Assembly (NCBI GenBank): GCA_973895155.1
Contig: OZ316892.1
Coordinates: 8,866,001 to 8,930,000, forward strand
DNA from: Marsupella aquatica
Taxonomy: Eukaryota > Marchantiophyta
DNA length: 64,000 nt
Direction: 5' to 3'
In this document: positions 21,901-33,145 of the stretch, in pieces
How the letters are laid out: the number at the start of each line of letters is the position of its first letter
How positions within the stretch are numbered: position 1 is the stretch's first letter
Translations under genes and position numbers: made by a program
Notes under the pieces: generated by a model
Told to the model about the DNA's origin: nothing
Databases searched by the model: none
Seen by the model: the letters and a program-made list of their open reading frames with translations, nothing else

Positions 21901-24608
21901 CAGGTCATGAATTGGAATCTTTGGAAACAATAGATGTATCCCAAGTACTGAGGCTTTCAATCATTCTGAGGGGTCGTAGATGTAGAGATTCAAAAAGGAG
22001 TCATCAGAAATTTCTGCAATAGAGTACCGTCTCTCAAAATAACTCTTGTTTATTAACAATCAATTCGATATGAAATCAAACGTCTAATTACTGATCCAGC
22101 TGAACCTCCATACCGTTTCACAGCAAGTGATCAGAGTTGGAGGATTTTCCCAAATATTTGCACTGCCTGACCGAAGGACCTTTCCTACTCATTGAATTTA
22201 CAGGACCGTTGACGGACGGTGGGAAAATTGTCTATCACATTTGCGATTCTCCCACGGGGGCAGCGGGAGGAGGCGAGGGATGGCAGAGGAAGCCTTAGGA
22301 AATGCTTCCTTTGCAAGATACTGGACTGTAAACTCTCTACAACCTAATCAAAATCGTTGTCGCTTTTCCGATAAAGTCCCTCACTAGCTCGTGTAAGTGC
22401 GGGATTAAAGTCCTTGCATTCGATGTTGTTTCTCTTACACGAACCGCCTCAGTATTATCTCTGAGGGGAGCTGTCCGTAAGCTACACCATTCCTGCAACA
22501 GCCAACTGATGTCAGGCCTAGAACAAACATCAGTCTCGCTTGGGACGACATCGCTCACAACCGAACAGAATTGAAGAAAGAACATCCAAAACAGAGCATA
22601 ACAAAATTGAAAGTGCTCCTGAGCATCCATCGAAGCGACTAGATGAGGTTCTCTTAAGACTCCAGATGTAAGAGCTTCGAGTGGAGTAAACCTTGTGTTC
22701 AAATTCAATGTACAGTAGTTACCCGTTTTCTTGCCGAAATCTTGAACCCGAACGCAGAACGTCAGAAGCAAATCAATCATCTTGCTCGCAGATGGTCCGC
22801 AAAATGGCGCGAAGGACATTTCAGAATCGAGTACAGAGGATAATCCTGTGGTCAAGCTCAGCCACGAAGTGGAAGTTTCGACACTCCAACGTGAACATAG
22901 ATCCAACTGTCTTCCCTCGATCACCACTCTTGATCGGACAAATCATCACACATTGTCGAAGACCACACACAGGAGAATGTATGACACCCAGATAATCAAG
23001 CAGGACCAAAATCCAGCCATTTGAGTCACCCTGAAAACCTACAGGACCCGTCTAAACAAAAGCCAAAAGTTCCCTCGCATTCAGTCACATCGCAGTTTCA
23101 TGAAGTCCAAGACTAACAGTCGGAGCAGTGGACGCAACAAAACCAGACAGGGCTTCATGAGACAGTAGTTTCAAACACTACTTGGAGAAGACACATCAGT
23201 GTGATTCCTTGAGCTGCAAATGGAATCGGAACTCAAGCAATGGGAACCCAAGCATGACATCACTGCATGATTTAAACACTTTCGAGAAGAAACTTCAGTG
23301 TGATGCCTCGTACTGCAAACGGAATCAGAACCCAAGCATGAAATCAGTGCATCAACAGAAGCGAATCGGCCTCCAGTTGCAAGCGAGGTTGCAAGACTTA
23401 TACATGTACATAAAACGATCCAGACATATGTACATCAAAGGGTTCAGCTGGGAGCAGCGGGAGCTGAACGCGGCGGCTAAACCCCAAAACCCCACATCGA
23501 TAATATGGTGACTGTACAGATTGGCAACAAGCTTGAGCTGCTGCGAGTCGAGAGAGAACTTCCTAAGAGGATAATCACGACACCAGGCAAAGGAGCTTTC
23601 CAAATCATTGGCCTAATCTATATACGCTCATGCCTTATCGATTTGGTGGGCTCGTTTCTCACAAGCTAATGGGCGAGTGGGTTGGCAGAGTGGGTAATTA
23701 ATAAAGTCGACAAAAGCAGCAAAAGCAGAGACTCCCGAAAACAATTTTGTAGGGACAACTATGGAGTAATGGAGGGCGGTTGCGGCCATGCAGTCGACTC
23801 GATCGGGCGGATCGACCAGCCTGTCTCCAATTGGGAACACTTTTCGTCGGCCCAGATTGGCACACGAGAGCAGCGTCGCATATCCCTTGAATAGACCAAA
23901 GGTACTCATATAGGCCTATAGGGGGTCTCAAAGTATGACATTAATAAGATAAGGCTATCCCATAACTTCAATATTGTAGGAACTCACATAAAAATTATGT
24001 GAATCTATCTTCAGCTACCATAACACTTAACCAGTAATTTGGAAATTAGGAAATCCAGGACTCCAGAAAACAGCAACTGAAAGCACATGGGCTTGGCTCC
24101 TAACCTGGTGATGCCTGCATTTGATGTGGTGGATGATCAAGAATGGAGGAAAAAACAATAGGCTATGAGGCAAGTGAGTCCTTAACTCCTGCCTAATGAG
24201 GGAGGATCAAAATGCTACCTTCCCCCATTTTTAAAATTCCATGACTGGGTCCCATAACCAGAGTTATGGGATGTACCACAAATCCATAACTTTCACTAAT
24301 GACCCAGCTTTGAGGTGCCCTAATGATCTACAAACACCTCATTCAAAATTTGAAAGGGTATGTATATAGTAATGTCATGCAAAGAGGAAATTCTGTAGAA
24401 CATCTCCTATTATTCCTGGCATTATTTGTCCATATCCTAACCCCCTGGTTGATGAGCGCAAGATCTCCATGGCAGCGTGCAAAGTCATCCTCCATGCACA
24501 ACATAGTGCAAAGTGTATGGGAGCTCACTACACTGTAGAACACAAGAACTCTGGATGACTTAGGATGAAATCAATTTTAGAATGATTAGTGCAATTTCAC
24601 CTGGTAAT
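18901..24608. other. Long intergenic stretch with four small tandem duplications
   Basis: No gene is supported over 5.7 kb. Tandem duplications seen: ~45 bp at 18984-19028 / 19029-19075 (GAGACCAGAAA..CATTGGGCATCTT); ~60-70 bp at 19752-19821 / 19822-19879 (TTGTTGGCATTCTCCAAT); ~70 bp at about 21767-21834 / 21835-21908 (GACATTTAGGTGAA..TTGGAATTGAAAATTGGAGT); and ~90 bp at about 23185-23275 / 23276-23345 (GAAACTTCAGTGTGAT..AATCRGAACYCAAGCA). A GGCAAGGCAAGGCAAAGG microsatellite-like run is at about 20793. An open minus-strand frame at 22337-22927 has no ATG and no recognisable family. Confidence 0.5.
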
Positions 24609-24616
24609 CAAATACG

Positions 24617-24969
24617 CTCGGTTTGAACTTGTCGGACAAATAGACGAATTTACGAAGACAAATGACAAATGTCGTCTCGGTCGATCCCGGCCGGGTGACA
24701 AGGCCGGGCCGGGAGAAAATCGAGCCGGGACCGGGAAGGGAGGGAAAGGAGGTAACCCCGGGCCGGGAATGGTGGGGGCCCCGGTCCGGGCCGGGACGGG
24801 AAAATGGCCGGGAAGGAGGGAGCCCCGGGCCGGGAAGGAAATGAAAACGGAAAGCCGGGAAGAGAAGAGGGAAGGGAGCGAAGAGGGAAGGAGGGAGCCC
24901 TCGGGCCGGGCCGGTAAGGAAGGAGCCCCGGGCCGGGAGGAAAACCGGGCCGGGAGGGGGGGACCGGGC
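24617..24969 (+). repeat. Left terminal inverted repeat, outer part
   Basis: The terminus is followed by GTCGGACAA (24631-24639) and GACAAATGACA (24657-24667), which match the right end in inverted orientation. From about 24690 the sequence is a purine-rich GGCCGGG / GGGAAGG low-complexity run, interrupted at 24970 by the copia insertion and resuming at 31667. Confidence 0.8.
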
Positions 24970-25301
24970 TGTTAAGGATTGCTCTTAGTCTTGTGACTCA
25001 TAGGTTACGGCACTTAGGCTAACCACAGTTAGGATTTTAGCTGAGGTTAGGTTAGTCGTGTGTGACCTTGTATATACCAGGGCTAGTGTAAGCCGCTGGG
25101 GTGTGATGCTTACTGATTGTAATAGAGCAACTTGAGGAAGAGGGAGAGGATGTGTGTTCGTCTACTCTTGAAGTAAAGCTTGAGTGTTCGTGTGGACGTA
25201 GCCTTGGAGAAGAGGTGAACCACGTAGAGATTGTGTCGACTACGTGTGCATGAAATGAGTCATGGTTGTATGGTCGTTGCGAATGACATCTTAGTTCAAC
25301 A
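24970..25301 (+). repeat. Copia 5' LTR
   Basis: Begins TGTTAAGGATTGCTCTTAGT and ends TTAGTTCAACA. CTTGTATATACC near 25067 is a plausible TATA region for the retroelement promoter. Confidence 0.93.
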
Positions 25302-25302
25302 A

Positions 25303-25315
25303 TTGGTATCAGAGC
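25303..25315 (+). other. Primer-binding site (initiator Met-tRNA)
   Basis: TTGGTATCAGAGC lies two bases after the 5' LTR. It matches the TGGTATCAGAGC complement of plant initiator Met-tRNA used by most copia elements. Confidence 0.93.
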
Positions 25316-27002
25316 AAGCTTGGGAGGTGACTTTGAGGTGATCAAAATTTTCGTGACGTGTTGGTGACGGTTTTCCAGCGGTTAGAGTTGGTGGATTTCA
25401 CGGAGTTCTGTCGCATGGAACTTGGAGGTGTTGGGCTCAACGGATAGATCGGGGCAAGGGCTTTCCGACGGTGCAAAGAAGTCTCTGAACGGAGTTCGTG
25501 GTGCGAAGGAATTCACATTTCTGTCGTTCTGGATTTTTTGTGATTCGTGTTCGACGGTTTTCTTCGACGGTTCTTTTGGGGGGGAACTGAGATCGTTTTC
25601 CCGACGGTGTGAGCTTTGTGGTGCGCGAGGCGTCACAACCTTTAGCTCAAATCGTAGATCGGGCAAAGCTGATCATTTCGGTAGCTGGTTTGCTATCGAG
25701 GGTGTAGTGAGTGCGATGTACCAAGCAAAAGAGCCGTTCTGAGTTTCTGACTGGCTATGGAGTCTTCTTTTGACTGAAGCGGGGTTTCTTGTCGTTGCGT
25801 TCGACTCAAAGGAAGAAACGGGAAGTGCAACGGCTCAACGGAGAGATCGCGGTGCAGTGGTCGTTTTGAGTCCAAGATTGACACTTGACGTGGAGTGAAG
25901 GAGTCGTGACGGGAATTTTTTACTTTGCTAGAGTTGCAAACGGTGCCGGTGCAATTCGGTAACATTTCCCGTCGACAACTAGTCTTTATCTGGTGTAAAG
26001 TGATAACGGCAGTGTGAGTAACCCAACAAATTTAATTTTTTGTGCATATTTTGCCTTAGAATAGGGCCTTTTTAGTGGTGTGTATAGACACTCTCCCGAC
26101 CCTTGCACCCCTGTCAATACCCCGTTGGCGACCCCCTCCTCCTCCTCGCTAATACTCCCATCCCGGACGTCCCGGCCGTCCCAGACGTCACGGCCAGCGT
26201 GAACATCGCAGCCGGCACGGACGTCCCAGACGTCACGGCCAGCGCGAACATCGCGGCCGTCCCGGACGTCCTGGCCGTCGCAGCTCCATCCCTGCCTATT
26301 TTGACTCGGTTTTTGACTCCCCGGCCCCCTGTGCACTGCCTGGCCCGTCACGCGTATAGGTGACGCGGATGCACCTTTTTTAAGATAGTATTTTTGTGTT
26401 AAGGGGCTTAAACCCCCTTAGGCCCGGTTTTTTAATCCTTTCCAGGCTCCTCATTGGTTAAGCGGCATCCCGGGCCCGGTGACCCACCAAATTAACCGCT
26501 TGGACAGGGGGAATAGCCCCCTGTGAGACCTGTTGCACAATCCAAGGAATATTCCGAAAAAAAACAGAGAGCTATTTTTCGGCCTTCAGTCGAAGATTCC
26601 AAGGTCCGAACGGTAACTTTTTCGGATCTTTTTTGGCGAGAACGTAGCCACTGAAGCTAGCAACGCGGTGCACCATTCGATTTCCATTTCCGACGACGGG
26701 TGGTACTTGGATATTTTCTTATTCCCCGAGGTGGTCAAAACGGGAGAGAATTTTTGAGTTTTACCCACCCCGACCGAAATGTGAAAAAGTTTTTCGTCGG
26801 AATTGGGTTTCGATTTCGGATTTCAGCGTTGGCTTGCTAGGTTGGTGGGCTAAGTGGCGGTGACAAGTTTCAAGTTTTTTGGAAAGTTGCAAAAAATGAC
26901 ATTTTGTCGTGATTTGGATTTGAGTCAACGCGAAGGAAGGAAGGAAAAAGCATATAGGGAGCAGCACAGCAATAGCACGTGGAGAACGTTGGGAGGACAA
27001 CG
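25316..27002 (+). other. Copia leader, with an internal GC-rich minisatellite
   Basis: This 1.7-kb untranslated leader has no supported coding sequence. At about 26160-26290 it carries a GC-rich tandem repeat whose unit includes GACGTCACGGCCAGCG and AACATCGC(A/G)GCCG, present about two to three times. Minus-strand frames through it give a meaningless GRDV-like repeat. Confidence 0.6.
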
Positions 27003-30000
27003 ATGGCATCCAAGTTTGGAGGTGTCAAGTTTGAAGTGGAAAAATATGATGGGCGCACAGATTATTTGCTATGGGAGAAGCAGGTTAAGGAAATTCTTCG
27101 TGCTATGGGCCTAGATCATCTGCTATCGACTCGGGAGGAGTCTAGCAGTGAGGAGGAGATCCCGTTGAGGAAATGGAGGCAAGAGCAAGTGATTGTTGTG
27201 AATGCGGTTATGCTATATCTGAAGCCGCATATCATTAAGAAGCTGGACGACTACGAGGATTGTGTATCCTTATTCAAGGCCCTTAGAGAGAAGTACTACT
27301 GAGAGGATGCCTCAGATCGGTTGTACAAGAAGTCTCTCTTGATGAGCTTGAGACTAAAAGAAGGAAGCAAACTTCGAGATCACTTGGATGAATTCGACAG
27401 CCTAGCTGTAGATTTGTTAAATCTTGGCAAGGGAGTGGAAGATGAAGATAAGGCATTGCTTCTTCTCAGTTCCTTACCCCCATCGTATCAAGGTTTGAAG
27501 CAGGTTCTCTTGTATAGAGATCTCAAAACCATTTCATATGATGAGGTGGTAAGCTCTTTGTTGTCAGATGATGCACAGAAGAAACTGGGTCATGCCCAGA
27601 CACCATCTTCATCTGGCAGTGCATTGAATGTGAACCGCGGGAGGACTCAACAGCGGATGACTGGTGAAAACAGATCCTTTTCACAAACGTACCCCTCACG
27701 GAATAGAGGCAAGGAGAAGGCTCGGTCTAAGTCTAGATCCAGGTCTAGAGAAAAATCTCTAGAAAGGAAACCAATTATATGCTGGAAATGTAACAAGCCT
27801 GGCCACATGAAATGAGACTGTCGAGTCAAGCAGACTCATCAACCATCAGCGAACGCAGCCACTGATGTTGATATGATTGACTTGCTTGATGATGAAATCT
27901 TGTGAAGTCCAGATGTTGCCCTTTGCATTTCATCCAGTAACAACGGTGATGAATGGATTTTAGATTGTGCCTGTACCTATCATATTTGTTGTATAAAAGA
28001 GTTTTTTACTTCTTACTCAGTATCAACCGGTTCCGTGTTGATGGGGAATGATCATCCTTGTCAAATTGTTGGAATTGGATCCATGAAAATTCGGATGTTT
28101 GATGGAGCTGTGCGAACAGTGAGTAATGTCAGACACATACCTGACATGAAAAAGAACTTGATTTCTCTTGGAATGCTGGAAGCAAATGGATGTCGGTGGA
28201 GTTCTGCTAATGGTATTCTTCAAGTGTCAACCGGAGGCAAGGTTGTCATGAAGGGTAAGCGGCACAGGAATCTATATTTGTTGGAGGGCAACGTGATTTG
28301 TGAAGAAGCCAATGTAACTAGATCTCAAGGTGAGATGACTCAGTTATGGCACTGCAGATTGGGACACATGAGTGAAAAGGGTTTGGCGGTACTTCGCAGG
28401 AAAGGACTTCTTTCTAATTTGGAATCTACTAAGCTAGATTTTTGTGAATATTGTGTGCTTGGGAAGCAGCATAGGAGAACCTTTGGTGTTGGAACTCACA
28501 ATACCAAAGCTATACTTGAGTATGTACATAGTGATGTGTGGGGTCCAACCCCAACTCCCTCACTTTCTGGAAAATTGTACTATGTCACGTTCATTGATGA
28601 TTACTCACGGTATGTGTGGATCACATTTCTACATGCCAAGTCTGAAGTTTTTGGCACTTTTAAGAAGTGGAAAGCCCAAATTGAGAATCAGACAGGATCC
28701 AAGGTGAGATATTTGCGATCAGATAACGGCGGGGAGTACAGTTCAAGTGAATTTGAACTATATTGTGCAGAGCAAGGGATTACTCGTCATCTCACGACAG
28801 TTTATACTCCTCAACAGAATGGTGTTTGTGAGCGGCTAAACCGAACACTATTGGAGCGATCGAGGAGCATGTTGAGCCAATCAGGTTTACCGCATGAATT
28901 TTGGGCTGAAGCTATAAATACGACAGCTTATTTGGTAAATCTTTCTTCTTCAAGTGCAATCAATTTCAAGACGCCGTTTGAAATGAGGTATGGACGGCAC
29001 GCAGACTATCAGGTTTTGAGAGTCTTTGGAAGTGATGCATATGCTCTCACACCTAAGCAGAATCGATCTAAACTAGATTCTACTTCCAAGAAGTGTCTTT
29101 TTCTTGGTTATCAACCAGGTGTGAAAGGTTACAGGCTTTGGGATCCAGAAGCTTGTACGTTGTTTGTCAGTAGAGATGTATCCTTTAATGAATCCAGATC
29201 ATCAAAGGAGGGGGAGAATGCTCAGGCTTCCCGTACTGACAAAGGTAAATCTCCTATCCTGGACCATGTTGTGGGGGAGATTGGTCATGAGAGTTTTCAT
29301 GACATAAATGAAGGAGGTGCTCCAAGAATGGAGTTGGTTCCGGTAATGGAACAAGAGGAGCAGGCTGTTGATGGAATACCTCAAATTCAACCAACAGAAC
29401 AAGATCAACCAGAATCATCAGCTAGAAAATCGAGACGTACTACTCGAGCTCCTACAAGATATGGACAATGGACAGATTCATCAAGGTTAGATGATGTTGA
29501 CATTGCACCTGATGATGATGACAGAGCACTGATCTTGGAAGAAGGAGAACCTTCTTCTTATCATGAGGCGTGCATTTCATACGAGAAAGATGAATGGAAT
29601 GCAGCGATGCAGAGGGAGTTGCAATCTTTAAGTGACAATAGAACATGGGAGCTGGTGCAGCTGCCAAGTGATCAACAAGTGGTGGATAGCAAGTGGATTT
29701 ACAAGCTAAAGGACAACTCTTCAGATAGAGGAGACAAGATATACAAGGCAAGGCTTGTTGCCAAGGGATTCACTCAAGAGAAGGGAGTGGATTACAATGA
29801 GGTCTTCTCTCCAGTTGCCAAGTATTTCACGATACGAATTTTGTGTCAACTTGTTGTATTTTTTGATCTGGTGTTAGATCAAATGGATGTTGTTACTGCT
29901 TTTCTCTATGGCACCTTGGAGGAACAAATTTTCATGAGGCAACCACTGGGCTTTGTGAAGAAGGGCCAAGAGAGTTTAGTTTGCAGGTTACTTAAGTCCT

Positions 30001-31130
30001 TGTATGGATTGAAGCAAGCTCCTCGGTGGAACAAGCGGTTTGATGATTTCATGCTTGCACAAGGATTCACTAGGATGGTGTATGACCCTTATGTGTATAC
30101 GAAATCAGTCAAGAATGGTGTGTTTGGTTTGCTCATTCTGGTGCTCTATGTGGATGACCTGTTGATTGTGGCTAAGGATCAAACTGAGGTTGACAAACTC
30201 AAAGCAAAATTGAGTTCTGAATTCCGAATGAAGGATCTTGGGAAAGCCAAGAGGATCTTAGGTATGGAGATTACGAGGAACTTTGAAACTGGACAATTGT
30301 GGTTGAATCAAGGCAAGTATGCTGAAAAGGTACTTGCAAGATTCAACATGGAAAATTGTAAGCCAGTAAGTATTCCTTTGGCTCCACATTTCAAGTTATC
30401 ATCGGCTTTCTGCCCCACGGATCCAGTGGAGAGAGGTTTGATGACTAAGGTTCCATATGAGAAGGTAGTGGGCAGTCTAATGTATTTGATGACATGTACC
30501 AGGCCTGATCTAGCCCTAGCAATGGGCAAAGTGAGTAGATTCATGTCAAGTCCAGGGAAGGTACATTGGGAGGCTGTGAAATGGATTCTCAGGTATCTTA
30601 AGGGCACAATAGACTATGGTCTATTGTTTGATAGTAGATCAAACAAAACCAAATCTTTGGTTGGCTATGTAGATTCTGACTACGGAGGCTGTCTGGAAAC
30701 AAGGAGGTCAACGACTGGGTATGTGTGTACTCTTGGAAGAGGATGCATAAGTTGGAGATCTACCTTGTAGAAGTGTGTATCTCAGTCTACTACAGAAGCA
30801 GAATATGTTGCAGCAGCAGAAGCAGCAAAGGAAGCAATTTGGTTGGATAAGCTGGTCACTGAGATGGGATTGGAGCATGGAAAAATGACTCTTCATTGTG
30901 ACAGCCAAAGTGCGCTTCACCTAGCTATTAACCAGGTTATGGATAGCAGGGTGAAACACATTGACATCAGGTACCATTTTATTAGGCAAGCAGTGTCTGA
31001 TAAAATGTTTGAGCTAGTCAAGATTGATGGAAAGCTCAACCCGGCTGATGCTTTTACCAAAGTGATTCCTTTGGAGAGTTACTCAAGACACCGTGCTACT
31101 TTGCAAGTTTTGCATTTACAGCATAAGTAG
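27003..31130 (+). pseudogene. Copia gag-pol polyprotein with four in-frame stops
   Basis: One reading frame of 1,375 codons plus stop, interrupted by TGA at 27300-27302, 27813-27815 and 27903-27905 and by TAG at 30768-30770. Order: gag with an SR-rich tail and zinc knuckle (CWKCNKPGHMK then stop then DC); aspartic protease region (WILDCACTYH, in which the DSG-type active site is altered); integrase HHCC (HCRLGHM..CEYC) and DDE (SDVWGP, RSDNGGEY, NGVCERLNR); reverse transcriptase (ARLVAKGFTQ, YVDDLL); RNase H (GYVDSDYGG, TTEAEYVAA, HCDSQSA). The integrase-before-RT order is diagnostic of copia. Encodes enzymes for replication via RNA; this copy would need readthrough or help in trans. Confidence 0.93.
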
Positions 31131-31323
31131 AGTAACTTAACAATATGTAATTTCTGTATATGGGTTACTCAATCCTGTTATGGCTACGGCTTAATTCTAG
31201 TTAACCCTTAGTTAACCTTAAATGGTTTTTAGGGGAACACCTATGGTTTTAGGTGATTGTCTAGAATTTCCCGTTGAGTATCTCATATGGATAGCAGAAA
31301 TTGCAGTCCCCAAGACTAGAGTC

Positions 31324-31332
31324 AAGGGGGAG
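31324..31332 (+). other. Polypurine tract
   Basis: AAGGGGGAG lies two bases before the 3' LTR and is the expected primer site for plus-strand DNA synthesis. Confidence 0.85.
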
Positions 31333-31334
31333 TT

Positions 31335-31666
31335 TGTTAAGGATTGCTCTTAGTCTTGTGACTCATAGGTTACGGCACTTAGGCTAATCACAGTTAGGAT
31401 CTTAGCTGAGATTAGGTTAGTCGTGTGTGACCTTGTATATACCAGGGCTAGTGTAAGCCGCTGGGGTGTGATGCTTACTGATTGTAATAGAGCAACTTGA
31501 GGAAGAGGGAGAGGATGTGTGTTCGTCTACTCTTGAAGTAAAGCTTGAGTGTTCGTGTGGACGTAGCCTTGGAGAAGAGGTGAACCACGTAGAGATTGTG
31601 TCGACTACGTGTGCATGAAATGAGTCATGGTTGTATGGTCGTTGCGAATGACGTCTTAGTTCAACA
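31335..31666 (+). repeat. Copia 3' LTR
   Basis: 332 bp, nearly identical to the 5' LTR. Distinguishing changes include AATGACGTC here versus AATGACATC in the 5' LTR. The LTR fragment at 41978-42182 carries the same variant. Confidence 0.93.
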
Positions 31667-32150
31667 CGGGCCGGGGAGGAGTGGGTGGGGCGAGCCGGGC
31701 CGGGGAAGGGCGGGGTGGGTGGGGTGGGGTGGGCCGGGGAGGAGTGGGTGGGGCGAGCCGGGCCGGAGAAGGGCGGGGTGGGTGGGGTGGGGTGGGCCGG
31801 GGAGGAGTGAGTGGGGCGAGCCGGGCCGGGGAAGGGCGGGGTGGGTGGGGTGGGCCGGGGAAGGGTGGGTGGGGCGAGCCGGGCCGGGAGGGGTGGGTGG
31901 GGTGGGCCGGGGAGGAGTGGATGGGGCGAGCCGGGCCGTGGAAGGGCGGGGTGGGTTGGGTGGGGTGGGCCGGGGAGGGGTGGTTGAGGCAAGCCGGGCC
32001 GGGAGGAGGGGTGGGTGGGGTGGGCCGGGGAGGCACGGGAGGCGAGCCGGGGCGGGGATTAGGGTTTCCCTCCTTAGGGTTTCAATTAGGGTGCGGCCGG
32101 GAGCTTAGGGAGCCGGGAGCCGGGAGGTGAGGCGAGGCGGGAGCCGGGGG
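31667..32150 (+). repeat. Left TIR, inner G-rich minisatellite with TTAGGG-like blocks
   Basis: Units of about 60 bp (GGCCGGGGAGGAGTGGGTGG.. then GGCGAGCCGGGCCGG..) repeat three or more times, followed by GATTAGGGTTTCCC, CCTTAGGGTTTC and AATTAGGGTGCGGCCGGGAG. The inverted counterpart at the right end (AACCCTAATTTTGG, AACCCTAATCCCGGCCGC, then C-rich) confirms that this belongs to the TIR. Runs of GGG/GGGG at close spacing could form G-quadruplexes. Confidence 0.82.
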
Positions 32151-32152
32151 GG

Positions 32153-32191
32153 CATAAAAGGTGGAAGAGGAGGTGAGGAGAGGTCATTGTA
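32153..32191 (+). promoter_or_regulatory. Left TIR core promoter (TATA box, inward)
   Basis: CATAAAAGG at 32153-32161, with TCATTGTA at 32184-32191 near the expected transcription start. The same two elements, inverted, sit in the right TIR at 41376-41384 and 41356-41363. Conservation between diverged TIRs supports function. It would drive the pseudokinase gene after a ~960-nt leader. Confidence 0.65.
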
Positions 32192-32660
32192 TGTGGAGGA
32201 GTGGAGAAGGAGTGGAGGAGGAGTGGAGGAGTGGAGGAGTGGAGGAGGAGGAGCGTGGAGGAGTATAGAGGTAAGATTTTTTGAGTTTTATGATTTGTTA
32301 TGGTTTATGCTTTTATTTATGTTTTGATTTTTGTTATAATGGTTGTTTTGATTTTTGTTTTGTTTTACAATATGATGTAAATTTTGATTTTTGTTTTAAT
32401 TTTAGTGTTATTTTGAATGTATATATATTGTTTTGAATGTATGTATGTAATTTTGGAATATATGAATATAATTTTGGAATAAATATATGTATTCTGTTTA
32501 TATGGTGTATGTTATTTGTGTTTTGATTATGTGCTAATTCTAAAATCTAAAATTTTGTATGTACCCTAAACTTAAACCATAAACAAGCCTTAAACCATAA
32601 AACAAGCCCTAAACCATAAAAAAATGAATTTTAGATTAATGGAGGGATATAAAGAGATTC
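32192..32660. other. AT-rich transposon leader
   Basis: Starts with a GGAGGAGTGGAGGA microsatellite and becomes strongly AT-rich. No open frame is supported. Corresponds in position to 40877-41355 at the right end. Confidence 0.55.
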
Positions 32661-32712
32661 TTGTGCGCGCGTGTTTGGAGCTTCGGCTCGGCATGGGATA
32701 TTTCGTACATAA
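32661..32712 (+). ncRNA. Structured leader motif, copy A
   Basis: Outer stem TTGTG / CATAA (one G-U). Inner hairpin GAGC-TTCG-GCTC, a perfect stem on a UUCG tetraloop. The shared core is TTGGAG..CTCGGCATGGGATATTTC. Sense to the pseudokinase transcript. Pairs by position and sequence with copy E in the right leader. Confidence 0.6.
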
Positions 32713-32782
32713 ATCTTTTAATATCACCTTAACAATTTATCATTATTTGCAAATTGAATGAAAGATTTCTGGAGATAGAGAA

Positions 32783-32836
32783 ACCCATGTACGCAAGCTT
32801 GGAGCTTTGTCTCGGCATGTGATATTTTACATGGGT
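32783..32836 (+). ncRNA. Structured leader motif, copy B
   Basis: Outer stem ACCCATGTA / TACATGGGT, nine perfect pairs. Inner hairpin GAGC-TTTG-TCTC (one mismatch). Core CTTGGAG..CTCGGCATGTGATATTT. Followed by GTCACGATT, which also follows the paired copy D. Confidence 0.65.
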
Positions 32837-32944
32837 GTCACGATTCTTCGAAATTCTTTTCATTCAATTGGTAAATGATTGATAAATTATAGCTATCACA
32901 TAGATCCAAGTAGGAATGTCTGAACTGTGAAAGAAAAGAAAACT

Positions 32945-32992
32945 TTTGTGCACGTGCTTGGAGCTTAGACTCGGCATGGGATAATTCACAAA
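32945..32992 (+). ncRNA. Structured leader motif, copy C
   Basis: Outer stem TTTGTG / CACAAA, six perfect pairs. Inner hairpin GAGC-TTAG-ACTC (one mismatch). Core GCTTGGAG..CTCGGCATGGGATAATTC. Paired with copy F. A separate short hairpin, ATCACGTGAATCCGTGAT, lies just downstream at about 33051. Confidence 0.6.
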
Positions 32993-33145
32993 TGTGTTCT
33001 CCCTTCTTTTATCGTTATGACATTCAAAAGATAATAATCCAGTGCGTAACAATCACGTGAATCCGTGATTCTCAGGGTATATGTGGACAGTTGATTGAGT
33101 GGGTAAGGTTGTACTCATCTCACACACCATTCTAGTGAAGCCACA

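Larger units (their letters stand above)
24970..31666 (+). mobile_element. Ty1/copia LTR retrotransposon nested in the hAT element
   Basis: Two 332-bp LTRs (24970-25301 and 31335-31666), both TG..CA, differ at only about four positions, all transitions. A 5-bp TSD, CGGGC, flanks the element (24965-24969 and 31667-31671). Between the LTRs are a primer-binding site complementary to initiator Met-tRNA, a 1.7-kb untranslated leader, one gag-pol frame in copia order (gag, protease, integrase, RT, RNase H), and a polypurine tract. Near-identical LTRs indicate recent insertion, but four in-frame stops make the copy non-autonomous. Confidence 0.95.

Noticed and set aside
22337-22927. 196-codon open frame on the minus strand
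   Set aside because: It starts at GTG after stops, has no ATG, recognisable domain or splice partners. Could be an exon, but nothing supports it.
24240-24300. Possible MITE with CATAACC/GGTTATG-type inverted phrases
   Set aside because: Short self-complementary phrases only; no matching ends or TSD found.
31596-32130. Gly/Arg/Trp-rich and Pro-rich open frames in the G-rich repeat
   Set aside because: Composition artefacts of the TIR minisatellite; all frames on both strands are open.
32661-32992. Hammerhead ribozyme as the identity of the leader hairpins
   Set aside because: The CUGAUGA and GAAA core strings are absent in all six copies.
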